Part shown: piece by piece, positions 1 to 5,672 of the stretch | How the letters are laid out: each line of letters begins with the position of its first letter | How positions within the stretch are numbered: position 1 is the stretch's first letter | NCBI GenBank assembly: GCA_011052055.1 | Contig: DRJW01000211.1 | Location: 1 to 5,672, forward strand | Direction of reading: 5' to 3' | Source of the DNA: Nitrospirota bacterium | GTDB taxonomy: Bacteria; Nitrospinota_A; UBA7883 | Length of the DNA: 5,672 nucleotides | Program-made: the position numbers and the translations under genes | The notes under the pieces: generated by a model | Seen by the model: the letters and a program-made list of their open reading frames with translations, nothing else | Told to the model about the DNA's origin: nothing | Databases searched by the model: none

Positions 1-150
1 AGCCAGGGGCTTTCGCATCTGGGTCTTGGCAGGCGGTCTGTAATGAAAAAACTTACGAGTGCGTACCACGAAAAATTTGCCGTCAACGGTGGCGGCGGCG
101 GTGTTAGCGCCACTTACGATCTGATCATGTTCGACGCCGCGCGGGTTTAA
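1..150 (+). CDS. bioC: C-terminal end of probable malonyl-[ACP] O-methyltransferase BioC (5' end outside window)
   Basis: Reading frame 1 is open from the window edge to the TAA at 148-150, giving the last 49 residues of a protein. The tail has the pattern I associate with BioC C-termini: a helix with Tyr and Phe (AYHEKF, residues 21-26 of the fragment), then a strand of the type V-x-A-T-Y-x-x-I (VSATYDLI, 35-42), followed within a few residues by the end of the protein. BioC is a cytosolic SAM-dependent methyltransferase that methylates malonyl-ACP so that fatty acid synthase can build the pimeloyl chain of biotin. The methyltransferase core lies upstream and is not visible. The call therefore rests on the tail and on the biotin gene that begins one base after the stop. 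Another class I methyltransferase is possible. A run of five glycines (nt 88-102) sits just before the last strand. Confidence 0.68.
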   Translation, partial: SQGLSHLGLGRRSVMKKLTSAYHEKFAVNGGGGGVSATYDLIMFDAARV

Positions 151-151
151 A

Positions 152-2221
152 ATGGCTAAAGGTCTTTTTATAACAGGCTCCGACACCGAGGTGGGAAAGA
201 CCGTGATAGCAGGAGGTCTGGCCGCCATATTGCGCGAGGAAGGTTATGACGTTGGCGTTATGAAACCGGCGACCTCCGGGGCGGTGATAAGCGGCGGCGA
301 GCTTGTCTCCGAGGACGCCCAGTTTCTTTTAAAAATGGCGAAAGTCTCCGATCCGCCAGATATAGTATCTCCGTACCTGTTTGAAAAGCCGGTATCCCCC
401 TATCATTCTGCCAAAGCAGACGGCGTGGAAATCGATCTGGATAAAATTATGGGGGCTTTTGCAGAACTGTCAAAACTTCATGACATAGTAATAGTGGAAG
501 GCGCCGGAGGGCTTTACGCCCCGCTTACCGAAGACAAGTTCATGGGCGATCTGGCCCGGATGATGAGCCTGCCTGCTCTTATCGTCTCCCACCCTTATCT
601 CGGTTGCATCAATCACACCCTGATGACAGTAGGCGCGGCGGACATTATGGGGCTTGAGACTGTCGGGATAGTCTTTAACCAGTGGCGAAAGCGCGAATTC
701 CCGCAGCCGGATTTTGATCTGATAGAAAAAACCGGCGGCGCCGCAGTTTTAGGGTTGACCCCTTTTATCGAGAGCATTGAAGAGAAAACAGTCATTCGGG
801 TAATCCGGGAGAATGTGGATGTTGAGGCGGTTATAAAAGGAGTGGATTATTATTCCCCGGCAAGGGCTGTGCCGCGCCAGAAATCGTATGAGGAGCGGGA
901 CAAAAAATATACGTGGCACCCTTTTACCCAGATGAAGCAATGGCAAGAAAGCTCCGTGACGGTGATCGAATCGGGCGACGGGGTGACGTTAAGAGATATT
1001 AGCGGAAACGAGTTCCTCGACGGACATTCGAGCTACTGGTGCAACGCGCACGGCCACCGCAACATTAAAGTCAACAACGCGGTTAAAAGGCAGTTAAATA
1101 AAATCTCCCACTCCACATTTTTAGGGCTGTCGAACGTTCCGGCGATAGACCTTGCCGAAAAGCTGGCCGAGCTTACGCCTGAAGGCCTTGAGAGAACATT
1201 TTTTTCCGACAACGGCTCCACGGCGGTGGAGGTGGCGCTTAAAATGAGCTTTCAATACTGGCGGCAAGTGGAGCCGGAGACAAAGCGTAACAGGTTTCTT
1301 GCGGTCAAAAACGCTTATCATGGCGACACCATAGGAGCAGTGTCGGTGGGAGGGATAGACCTGTATCATTCCACGTTTAACGAGATGCTTTTTGAAACCG
1401 AATTCGTCCCCGCGCCCTACTGTTACCGATGCCCTATCGGCAAAAAACACCCGGAATGCGCCTTGGCCTGCGCCGAGCTTATAGACACCGCTTTAAAAAA
1501 GCAGGAGGGCCGGTTCGCGGCGATGATAATAGAGCCGCTTGTCCAGTGTCCCGCAGGAATCATCACCGCGCCGCAAGGATACCTTCGCCGGGCTTATGAG
1601 ATATGCAAAAGCCACGGGGTTTTATTTATCGCCGACGAAGTCGCCGTCGGGTTCGGGAGAACCGGCAGAATGTTCGCCTGCGATCATGAGGATGTGGCGC
1701 CGGATATGATGACTCTTTCCAAAACGATCACCAGCGGAACGCTACCGTTCGCCGTGACAATGGCCACCGGGAAAATTTTCGACGCTTTTTTGGGCGAGTA
1801 TGAGGAGATGAAAACATTTTTCCACGGACACACATACACCGCCAACCAGCTCGGATGCGCCGCCGCGCTGGAGAGCATACGTATTATGGAAGAGGAAGGC
1901 ATGGTATCTGCGGTACAGGAAAAAAGCGCAGAGCTTTCCGGCATGCTGGCAAAGCTCCACGATATCGGCAACGTAGGTGATGTCCGGTTGCGCGGTCTTA
2001 TCGCCGGTGTGGAGCTTGTCAAAAACAGGGAGACTAAAGAAGAATATCCGTGGGAGGATAGGGTGGGGGTCAAGACGGCGATGGAGGCCAAAGCGCGTGG
2101 TTTGATAGTCCGGCCCCTTGGAAACGTGATGGCTCTCTATCCTGCCCCCTCGGCCAGCCTCAGGCAGATCAGAAAAATGACCGATATACTATACGCCTCC
2201 ATCGCGCGCGTTACACGGTAA
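152..2221 (+). CDS. bioD-bioA: Bifunctional dethiobiotin synthetase / 7,8-diaminopelargonate (DAPA) aminotransferase fusion (BioD-BioA)
   Basis: One continuous 689-residue cytosolic protein carries two biotin enzymes. Residues 1 to about 225 are BioD (ATP + CO2 + DAPA to dethiobiotin). This half shows the P-loop GSDTEVGKT (9-17), K38 in MKPATSG, D55, the VEGAGG motif with E116, LGCINH (150-155) and the base-binding-type Asn N176. Residues about 247-689 are a class III PLP aminotransferase (KAPA to DAPA). This half shows WHPFTQM (255-261), SSYWCNAHGHR (293-303), GSTAVEVALKM (355-365), AYHGDT (388-393), D495 in IADEV for the PLP ring nitrogen, K524 as Schiff-base lysine, FHGHTYTANQ (557-566), and R654 in VRPLG, which matches the substrate-carboxylate Arg of E. 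coli BioA. About 20 residues link the two. The BioA half resembles the Bacillus subtilis enzyme more than the E. coli one. Both active sites look intact. ATG 152 puts the P-loop at the usual distance. The gene starts one base after bioC stops, which suggests translational coupling. Confidence 0.97.
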   Translation: MAKGLFITGSDTEVGKTVIAGGLAAILREEGYDVGVMKPATSGAVISGGELVSEDAQFLLKMAKVSDPPDIVSPYLFEKPVSPYHSAKADGVEIDLDKIMGAFAELSKLHDIVIVEGAGGLYAPLTEDKFMGDLARMMSLPALIVSHPYLGCINHTLMTVGAADIMGLETVGIVFNQWRKREFPQPDFDLIEKTGGAAVLGLTPFIESIEEKTVIRVIRENVDVEAVIKGVDYYSPARAVPRQKSYEERDKKYTWHPFTQMKQWQESSVTVIESGDGVTLRDISGNEFLDGHSSYWCNAHGHRNIKVNNAVKRQLNKISHSTFLGLSNVPAIDLAEKLAELTPEGLERTFFSDNGSTAVEVALKMSFQYWRQVEPETKRNRFLAVKNAYHGDTIGAVSVGGIDLYHSTFNEMLFETEFVPAPYCYRCPIGKKHPECALACAELIDTALKKQEGRFAAMIIEPLVQCPAGIITAPQGYLRRAYEICKSHGVLFIADEVAVGFGRTGRMFACDHEDVAPDMMTLSKTITSGTLPFAVTMATGKIFDAFLGEYEEMKTFFHGHTYTANQLGCAAALESIRIMEEEGMVSAVQEKSAELSGMLAKLHDIGNVGDVRLRGLIAGVELVKNRETKEEYPWEDRVGVKTAMEAKARGLIVRPLGNVMALYPAPSASLRQIRKMTDILYASIARVTR

Positions 2222-2232
2222 CAGGCCTGAAG

Positions 2233-2658
2233 ATGGGACGCGCCCTCGCGCTCGACATAGGGACAAAGCGGACAGGAGCCGCGATCACCGACGATCTGAA
2301 CATCACCGCGCAGGCGGTGGGTGTCCACGCTACGACCGGATATAAATCGGAGCTTGCGCGGGTTCGCGAGCTGATGGAGAAATACGAGATCGACACGATA
2401 ATAATAGGCCACCCGATCAACATGAACGGGAGCAAAGGAAAAAGAGCTATCGCGTGCGAGAGCATCGCCCGCAAGCTTGAGCGGGATGTTAAAGCGAAAG
2501 TAATTTTGTGGGACGAGCGGCTTACCACCGTTGAGGCGGAGGAGGCGCTGGTTGAAACCGGGGCCTCACGCAAAAAAAGAAAACAAATCGTGGATCAGGT
2601 AGCCGCCCAGCTGATTCTTTCAAGCTGGCTCGCCTCCGGTAAAACGCCGGGGCTGTAA
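2233..2658 (+). CDS. ruvX: YqgF/RuvX-family RNase H-fold nuclease (putative Holliday junction resolvase / pre-16S rRNA nuclease)
   Basis: The 141-residue product has normal family length and covers the whole YqgF domain. Motif I is LALDIGTKRTG (5-15) with D8. The central strand and loop are IIIGHPINMNGS (56-67). Motif III is DERLTTVEAEEAL (94-106) with D94 and E95. The C-terminal motif is SRKKRKQIVDQVAAQLIL (112-129) with D121. These acidic residues are the expected metal-binding set. The family is cytosolic and near-universal; E. coli YqgF acts in 5'-end maturation of 16S rRNA, and Holliday junction cleavage has been reported for other members. One oddity is His60, where the family usually has Leu (GLP). 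ATG 2233 lies 11 bases after the bioD-bioA stop and 12 bases past the TAA start. No strong Shine-Dalgarno is present, so reinitiation after the upstream gene is plausible. The start fits because motif I begins at residue 5, as in homologues. Confidence 0.95.
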   Translation: MGRALALDIGTKRTGAAITDDLNITAQAVGVHATTGYKSELARVRELMEKYEIDTIIIGHPINMNGSKGKRAIACESIARKLERDVKAKVILWDERLTTVEAEEALVETGASRKKRKQIVDQVAAQLILSSWLASGKTPGL

Positions 2659-2666
2659 TTTTACTG

Positions 2667-3659
2667 ATGAAAAAGCTAATCGGCGCCCTGACCCTGGTCG
2701 CCGTGTCCGGCTCCGGTTTTTTATTAAATAACGCCCTCACAAGGCCTAACGGCGGCAAGGGCTCTGTAATAGTGGAAATTGCGCCGGGCGCCTCGGCGCG
2801 GGCAGTATCTAAAAAGCTTTTTAAAGCGGGGGTGATATCCAGCCCGGCTCTGTTCGAGATCGAGGCCCGCCTTAAAGGAATAAAAAACGTCATCCGGGCA
2901 GGTGAATTTAGTCTTCCCCGCAATATTTCCATCAGGGAGGCCGTCCTTCGCCTTGCCGGGGGAGGGACGGTCTTGCATCGTGTTACGATCCCGGAAGGGC
3001 TCACGGTGGGCGCAACTGGAGAGACGCTGGAAAAAGCCGGCGTCGTAAGCGCGGAGGAATTTAAAGCCGCGCTTTTAATATATCCAAAAAAGCAACAGCG
3101 CAAGATTCCGTCCAAATCCCTGGAAGGGTATCTTTTTCCTGAAACATATCACTTTCGCAAAGGCGTCAGCGCAAGAGAAGTGATAAAAACGATGGTAAAC
3201 GAGTTTTACAGGCAGGCGTCGTCGATTTTGCCAGGCGGCGCCATGAGCGATCCTGATGAGCTTCACCGCATCGTCACCCTTGCGTCGATAATTGAAAAGG
3301 AGACCGGTGTTGACGCCGAGCGCAAGTTGATAAGCTCGGTGTTTACCAACAGGCTGAGAAAAGGAATGCTGTTGCAGTCAGACCCCACAGTGATATACGC
3401 GCTACCTTATTTCGACGGTAACCTTCATAAAAAAGATATGAAGTATGACTCGCCGTATAATACATACATCCACAAAGGGCTTCCTCCGGGGCCCATAGCC
3501 AATCCAGGGCTCGCCTCCATCGACGCGGCGTGGCGTCCCTTTAAAGAAAATTACCTTTATTTTGTTTCAAAGAACAATGGAGAGCATCATTTCTCAAAAA
3601 CTTTAAAAGAGCATAACCGGGCGGTAATGACATATCAGATTAAACGTGGGCGAAGATAG
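2667..3659 (+). CDS. mltG: Endolytic murein transglycosylase MltG (YceG family)
   Basis: The 330-residue product is a typical-length MltG, the membrane-anchored enzyme that cuts nascent peptidoglycan strands inside the chain and is thought to set glycan length. Residues 1-3 are a short basic cytoplasmic tail, and about 4-23 form one hydrophobic membrane anchor with no lipobox. Residues about 33-105 match the LysM-like N-terminal subdomain. The catalytic YceG domain follows: SLEGYLFPETYHF (151-163), LASIIEKETG (205-214) with the catalytic glutamate (most likely E210, by analogy with E218 of E. coli), VFTNRLRKGMLLQSDPTVIY (225-244), SPYNTY (262-267), GLPPGPIANPG (271-281), and the terminal YLYFV/HHFSKTLKEHN block (296-317). 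All hallmark motifs are present. The gene starts 8 bases after ruvX. No clear ribosome binding site precedes ATG 2667, but the MKK start directly before the anchor makes it the natural choice. A ruvX-mltG pairing is seen in other bacteria. Confidence 0.97.
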   Translation: MKKLIGALTLVAVSGSGFLLNNALTRPNGGKGSVIVEIAPGASARAVSKKLFKAGVISSPALFEIEARLKGIKNVIRAGEFSLPRNISIREAVLRLAGGGTVLHRVTIPEGLTVGATGETLEKAGVVSAEEFKAALLIYPKKQQRKIPSKSLEGYLFPETYHFRKGVSAREVIKTMVNEFYRQASSILPGGAMSDPDELHRIVTLASIIEKETGVDAERKLISSVFTNRLRKGMLLQSDPTVIYALPYFDGNLHKKDMKYDSPYNTYIHKGLPPGPIANPGLASIDAAWRPFKENYLYFVSKNNGEHHFSKTLKEHNRAVMTYQIKRGRR

Positions 3660-3683
3660 TGTAGGATGTAGCTTTAGAAAAAT

Positions 3684-3690
3684 TAAGGGA
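3684..3690 (+). promoter_or_regulatory. Shine-Dalgarno sequence for the receiver-PP2C gene
   Basis: The purine-rich TAAGGGA lies 8 bases upstream of ATG 3699 and is the clearest ribosome binding site in the window. It supports that start. The other downstream genes start close behind their neighbours without an obvious site, so this gene may be translated more independently. The 39-base gap holding it (3660-3698) is AT-richer than its surroundings, but I see no convincing -35/-10 pair or hairpin in it. Confidence 0.6.
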
Positions 3691-3698
3691 AACGCGCG

Positions 3699-4829
3699 AT
3701 GGCGAAGATACTTGCAGTAGACGACGTTGAGGACAACATTTTTCTGCTCAAAATGATCTTGGAAAGCCACGGTCATCAGGTGTATACGGCCTTGAACGGA
3801 AAAGAGGCGCTGGAGCTGGCGGAAGAAAACCCTGTGGACCTTATTTTGCTGGACCTTATGATGCCGGATATGGACGGTATGGAAGCCGCAAGCCGTCTTA
3901 AGAATATGGAGATGACCCGTCATGTGCCGATAATACTGCTTACAGCAAAGAAAAAAGAGGTGCAGGATGTGGTGGAAGCCCTTCAGTCGGGGGCCGATGA
4001 GTATATAGCCAAACCGTTTAACGAAACCGAACTGATGGCTCGCGTGGGGTCGATGTTGAGAATGAAAACCTTGTACGATCAAGTGGCGAACGCTCACAAA
4101 ATGATGGAGGAGGATCTGTCCACGGCGCAATATGTGCAAAAAACATTGCTCCCCGTAAAGTTTCCCTATCCAGACAAAATAAAAGTGTGCGCCCACTACG
4201 AGGCTACCTCTTCGCTGGGAGGCGATTACTACGATGTCATAGATTATGGAGATGGCAAGGTGGGCGCGCTGGTGGCGGATGTCTCCGGCCACGGGGCCTC
4301 GGCGGCGCTAATAATGTCGATGATCAAAACAATAATGATATCGAGCATAGACGGCGCCGCCACTCCGGTCAAACTGGCCCACCTGCTTAACAAAAGGATT
4401 ATCGGGATGATTCCCGAAGAGCGCTACTTCACAATGTTTCTCGCCATCGCAGACCTTAACGAAAGAAAACTTTCATATGTGCGCGCGGGCCACCCCTACC
4501 CGTTCTTGTTGCGTAAACAGAGCAAAATCGTGGAAAAACTCGACGCGGAAGGGGACATGATAGCGATGTTCGGCAAAATTACGGTCAAGCAATCGGAGAT
4601 AGAGATAAATCCGGGTGACAGGTTGGTCGCGTATTCCGACGGACTCATCGAAGCTGTTGATTTTAACGACAAGATGTATGGCATCAATCGACTGGTTAAA
4701 GAGTTGGAATCGAGTTTTGCTATGGAGTCGAATGAACTGCTGGATCACCTTGTCAAGAGCGTGAATGATTTTTCCGGTGGCAGGAGCAATGACGACGACG
4801 TGGCGCTTCTTATAATTGAATTTATCTGA
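3699..4829 (+). CDS. Response regulator with PP2C/SpoIIE-type serine phosphatase output (RsbU-like)
   Basis: The 376-residue cytosolic protein has two domains. Residues 1 to about 120 are a CheY-like receiver with the acidic pocket D8/D9, phospho-acceptor D52 in LLDLMMPDMDG, T82 and K105 in AKPF, so it should be phosphorylated by a histidine kinase. Residues about 112-145 form a probable signalling helix. Residues about 145-376 are a PPM/SpoIIE-like phosphatase: AQYVQKTLLP (143-152), SLGGDYYDV (172-180), VADVSGHG (192-199), RAGHPYPFLL (262-271), AYSDGLIEA (311-319) and the terminal DDDVALL (365-371). D176, D194, D314 and D366/D367 can supply the metal ligands. Family members dephosphorylate STAS-domain anti-anti-sigma factors in partner switching. 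No cognate kinase, STAS protein or anti-sigma factor lies in the window, so its target is unknown. It has its own good ribosome binding site, 39 bases after mltG. The fold assignment is very secure; the pathway is inferred. Confidence 0.96.
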   Translation: MAKILAVDDVEDNIFLLKMILESHGHQVYTALNGKEALELAEENPVDLILLDLMMPDMDGMEAASRLKNMEMTRHVPIILLTAKKKEVQDVVEALQSGADEYIAKPFNETELMARVGSMLRMKTLYDQVANAHKMMEEDLSTAQYVQKTLLPVKFPYPDKIKVCAHYEATSSLGGDYYDVIDYGDGKVGALVADVSGHGASAALIMSMIKTIMISSIDGAATPVKLAHLLNKRIIGMIPEERYFTMFLAIADLNERKLSYVRAGHPYPFLLRKQSKIVEKLDAEGDMIAMFGKITVKQSEIEINPGDRLVAYSDGLIEAVDFNDKMYGINRLVKELESSFAMESNELLDHLVKSVNDFSGGRSNDDDVALLIIEFI

Positions 4830-4835
4830 GATATA

Positions 4836-5672
4836 GTGGCAAATCCTCACGCCTCATCCCGCCTTTCCGATCTGGAAGGGGTAAGTGTGGGGCATTGGCA
4901 TGATCGGGCGGCCAGAACCGGTTGTACAGTCGTCATGCTCAATCGCTCATGCCCGGCCTCGGTTCACTTGGCCGGAGGGGCGCCCGGCTCCCAGGAAACC
5001 GCTCTGCTTGATCCCGCCAATACGGTTGAAGGGGTCGACGCCATTGTTCTCACCGGTGGCTCCGCCTATGGATTATCAGCCTCATCCGGCGTAAGGCAAT
5101 ACCTCGAAGAGAAAGGGCGCGGTTTTAAGATCGCTGACAAGGTTGTGCCCATCGTTCCCACAGCCGTTATCTTTGATCTTTTGACAGGCGACGGCTCAAC
5201 CCGTCCGGGGCCACAGCAGGGGTTTTCAGCCTGCGTGGACGCTGAAAATCCTTCAGATACACAAGGCCCCGTTGGCGCCGGCGCCGGGGCGACGGTGGGG
5301 AAATATATGGGAATGGATCAAAGCGCGCCGGGGGGGCTGGCCTCTTTGAGCATGAAAGTTGATAGCGATGTGAACATAGGCGCGCTTATGGTCGCTAACT
5401 GTTACGGCCAGGTTGTCGATCCCAAGACCGGCAAGGTTGTGGCCGGGCCCAGGGCGGAGACTGGAGAGTTTTTAAGTTATCTGGAATCGAATCCCCCACC
5501 TCCATCTTTCGGAGCGACAGCCATAGGCGTGGTCATAACCGACGCGCGCCTCACAAAAGCGGAGGCCAAACGGGTGGCGGTGATGGCCCATGACGGATTA
5601 GCCCGGTCGGTCTATCCGTCCCATACCCCTTACGACGGCGACATGATTTTCGTAGTGTCAACCGGTGAAAAA
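4836..5672 (+). CDS. P1-family (S58, DmpA/NylC-like) self-processing peptidase, 3' end beyond window
   Basis: The frame is open from GTG 4836 to the window edge (279 codons); family members are usually somewhat over 300 residues, so a short tail is missing. Matches run in order: LEGVSVGHW (13-21), AGGAPGSQET (46-55), VLTGGSAYGL (71-80), VPIVPTAVIFDL (104-115), GPVGAGAGATVGK (144-156), GALMVANCYG (182-191), GATAIGVVITDARLT (226-240), MAHDGLARSVYPSHT (250-264) and YDGDMIFVVSTG (266-277). K156 and N188 correspond to active-site positions of the family. T228 is the likely nucleophile exposed by autocleavage. Members are aminopeptidases or amidases (DmpA, beta-peptidyl aminopeptidase, NylC); the substrate cannot be read here. 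An in-frame TGA at 4827-4829 (the previous gene's stop) precedes GTG 4836, the first usual start codon after it and the only one before the conserved N-terminal strand. The ribosome site is weak. The usual Asn before the nucleophile is Ala227. Confidence 0.93.
   Translation, partial: MANPHASSRLSDLEGVSVGHWHDRAARTGCTVVMLNRSCPASVHLAGGAPGSQETALLDPANTVEGVDAIVLTGGSAYGLSASSGVRQYLEEKGRGFKIADKVVPIVPTAVIFDLLTGDGSTRPGPQQGFSACVDAENPSDTQGPVGAGAGATVGKYMGMDQSAPGGLASLSMKVDSDVNIGALMVANCYGQVVDPKTGKVVAGPRAETGEFLSYLESNPPPPSFGATAIGVVITDARLTKAEAKRVAVMAHDGLARSVYPSHTPYDGDMIFVVSTGEK

Noticed and set aside
43..150. Small gene starting at ATG 43
   Set aside because: The same frame is open to the window edge, and the product matches a BioC-like C-terminus, so it is the end of a longer gene.
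731..752. GC-rich inverted repeat followed by TTTT, resembling a terminator
   Set aside because: It is inside the BioD coding region, has a short T tract, and termination there would cut the fusion gene.
1199..1205. Run of seven T, a possible slippage or frameshift site
   Set aside because: The frame continues correctly through it into conserved BioA motifs, so there is no sign of a frameshift.
2522..3115. 197-codon open frame on the minus strand
   Set aside because: It overlaps ruvX and mltG antisense, and its product is a low-complexity mix rich in Pro, Arg and Ser without domain motifs.
3660..3698. Promoter or terminator between mltG and the receiver-PP2C gene
   Set aside because: No hairpin with a T run and no credible -35/-10 pair can be seen in these 39 bases; only a Shine-Dalgarno site is supported.
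3603..4292. 229-codon open frame on the minus strand
   Set aside because: It lies antisense across the end of mltG and the receiver-PP2C gene, both with full family motifs. Its product is rich in His and Phe and shows no recognisable domain, as expected for a shadow frame.
4187..4390. Forward 67-codon frame inside the phosphatase gene
   Set aside because: It is wholly inside the PP2C domain in another frame, and the Arg/Gly-rich product looks like a frame-shifted reading.
4885..5094. Forward 69-codon frame starting with ATG
   Set aside because: It overlaps the P1 peptidase in a different frame; the GTG-started frame carries conserved family motifs across the same bases.
5274..5287. GGCGCC-GGCGCC palindromic repeat
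   Set aside because: It is fully explained by codons for the conserved Gly-Ala-Gly-Ala-Gly motif of the P1 peptidase.

Overview
The window is a compact, fully forward-strand stretch of ordinary bacterial chromosome. Six genes are packed with gaps of 1, 11, 8, 39 and 6 bases, so it reads like one transcription unit or two closely adjoining ones. I see no RNA gene, mobile element, CRISPR array, long repeat or convincing terminator. No stretch over 300 bases lacks a gene. The genes present (BioC-type pimelate methylation, MltG, RuvX, a RsbU-type response regulator) suit a free-living bacterium with a peptidoglycan wall. Moderate GC and tight mixed housekeeping operons hint at a Gram-negative delta-proteobacterial, Nitrospinota-like or similar lineage, but this is a weak inference and the sequence does not fix the phylum.

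Bases 1-150 are the end of a gene that looks like bioC. One base later begins a 689-codon gene that fuses dethiobiotin synthetase (BioD, N-terminal) to DAPA aminotransferase (BioA, C-terminal). These are consecutive steps of biotin ring assembly: KAPA to DAPA (BioA), then DAPA to dethiobiotin (BioD). With bioC upstream, the left 2.2 kb is the end of a biotin operon.

Bases 2233-3659 carry ruvX (YqgF-family RNase H-fold nuclease) and mltG (membrane-anchored endolytic murein transglycosylase). Bases 3699-4829 encode a receiver domain joined to a PP2C/SpoIIE-type serine phosphatase, a likely input to a partner-switching (anti-sigma or anti-anti-sigma) pathway whose other members are not in the window. 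From 4836 to the window edge runs a GTG-started, 3'-truncated gene for a P1-family (DmpA/NylC-like) self-processing peptidase.

The most interesting points are the BioD-BioA fusion, which has the same domain order as the plant BIO3-BIO1 protein; the Bacillus-like character and extra cysteine cluster of its BioA half; and an Ala-Thr pair where P1 peptidases usually have Asn-Thr at the autocleavage site. I found no clear evidence of a wholly new system.
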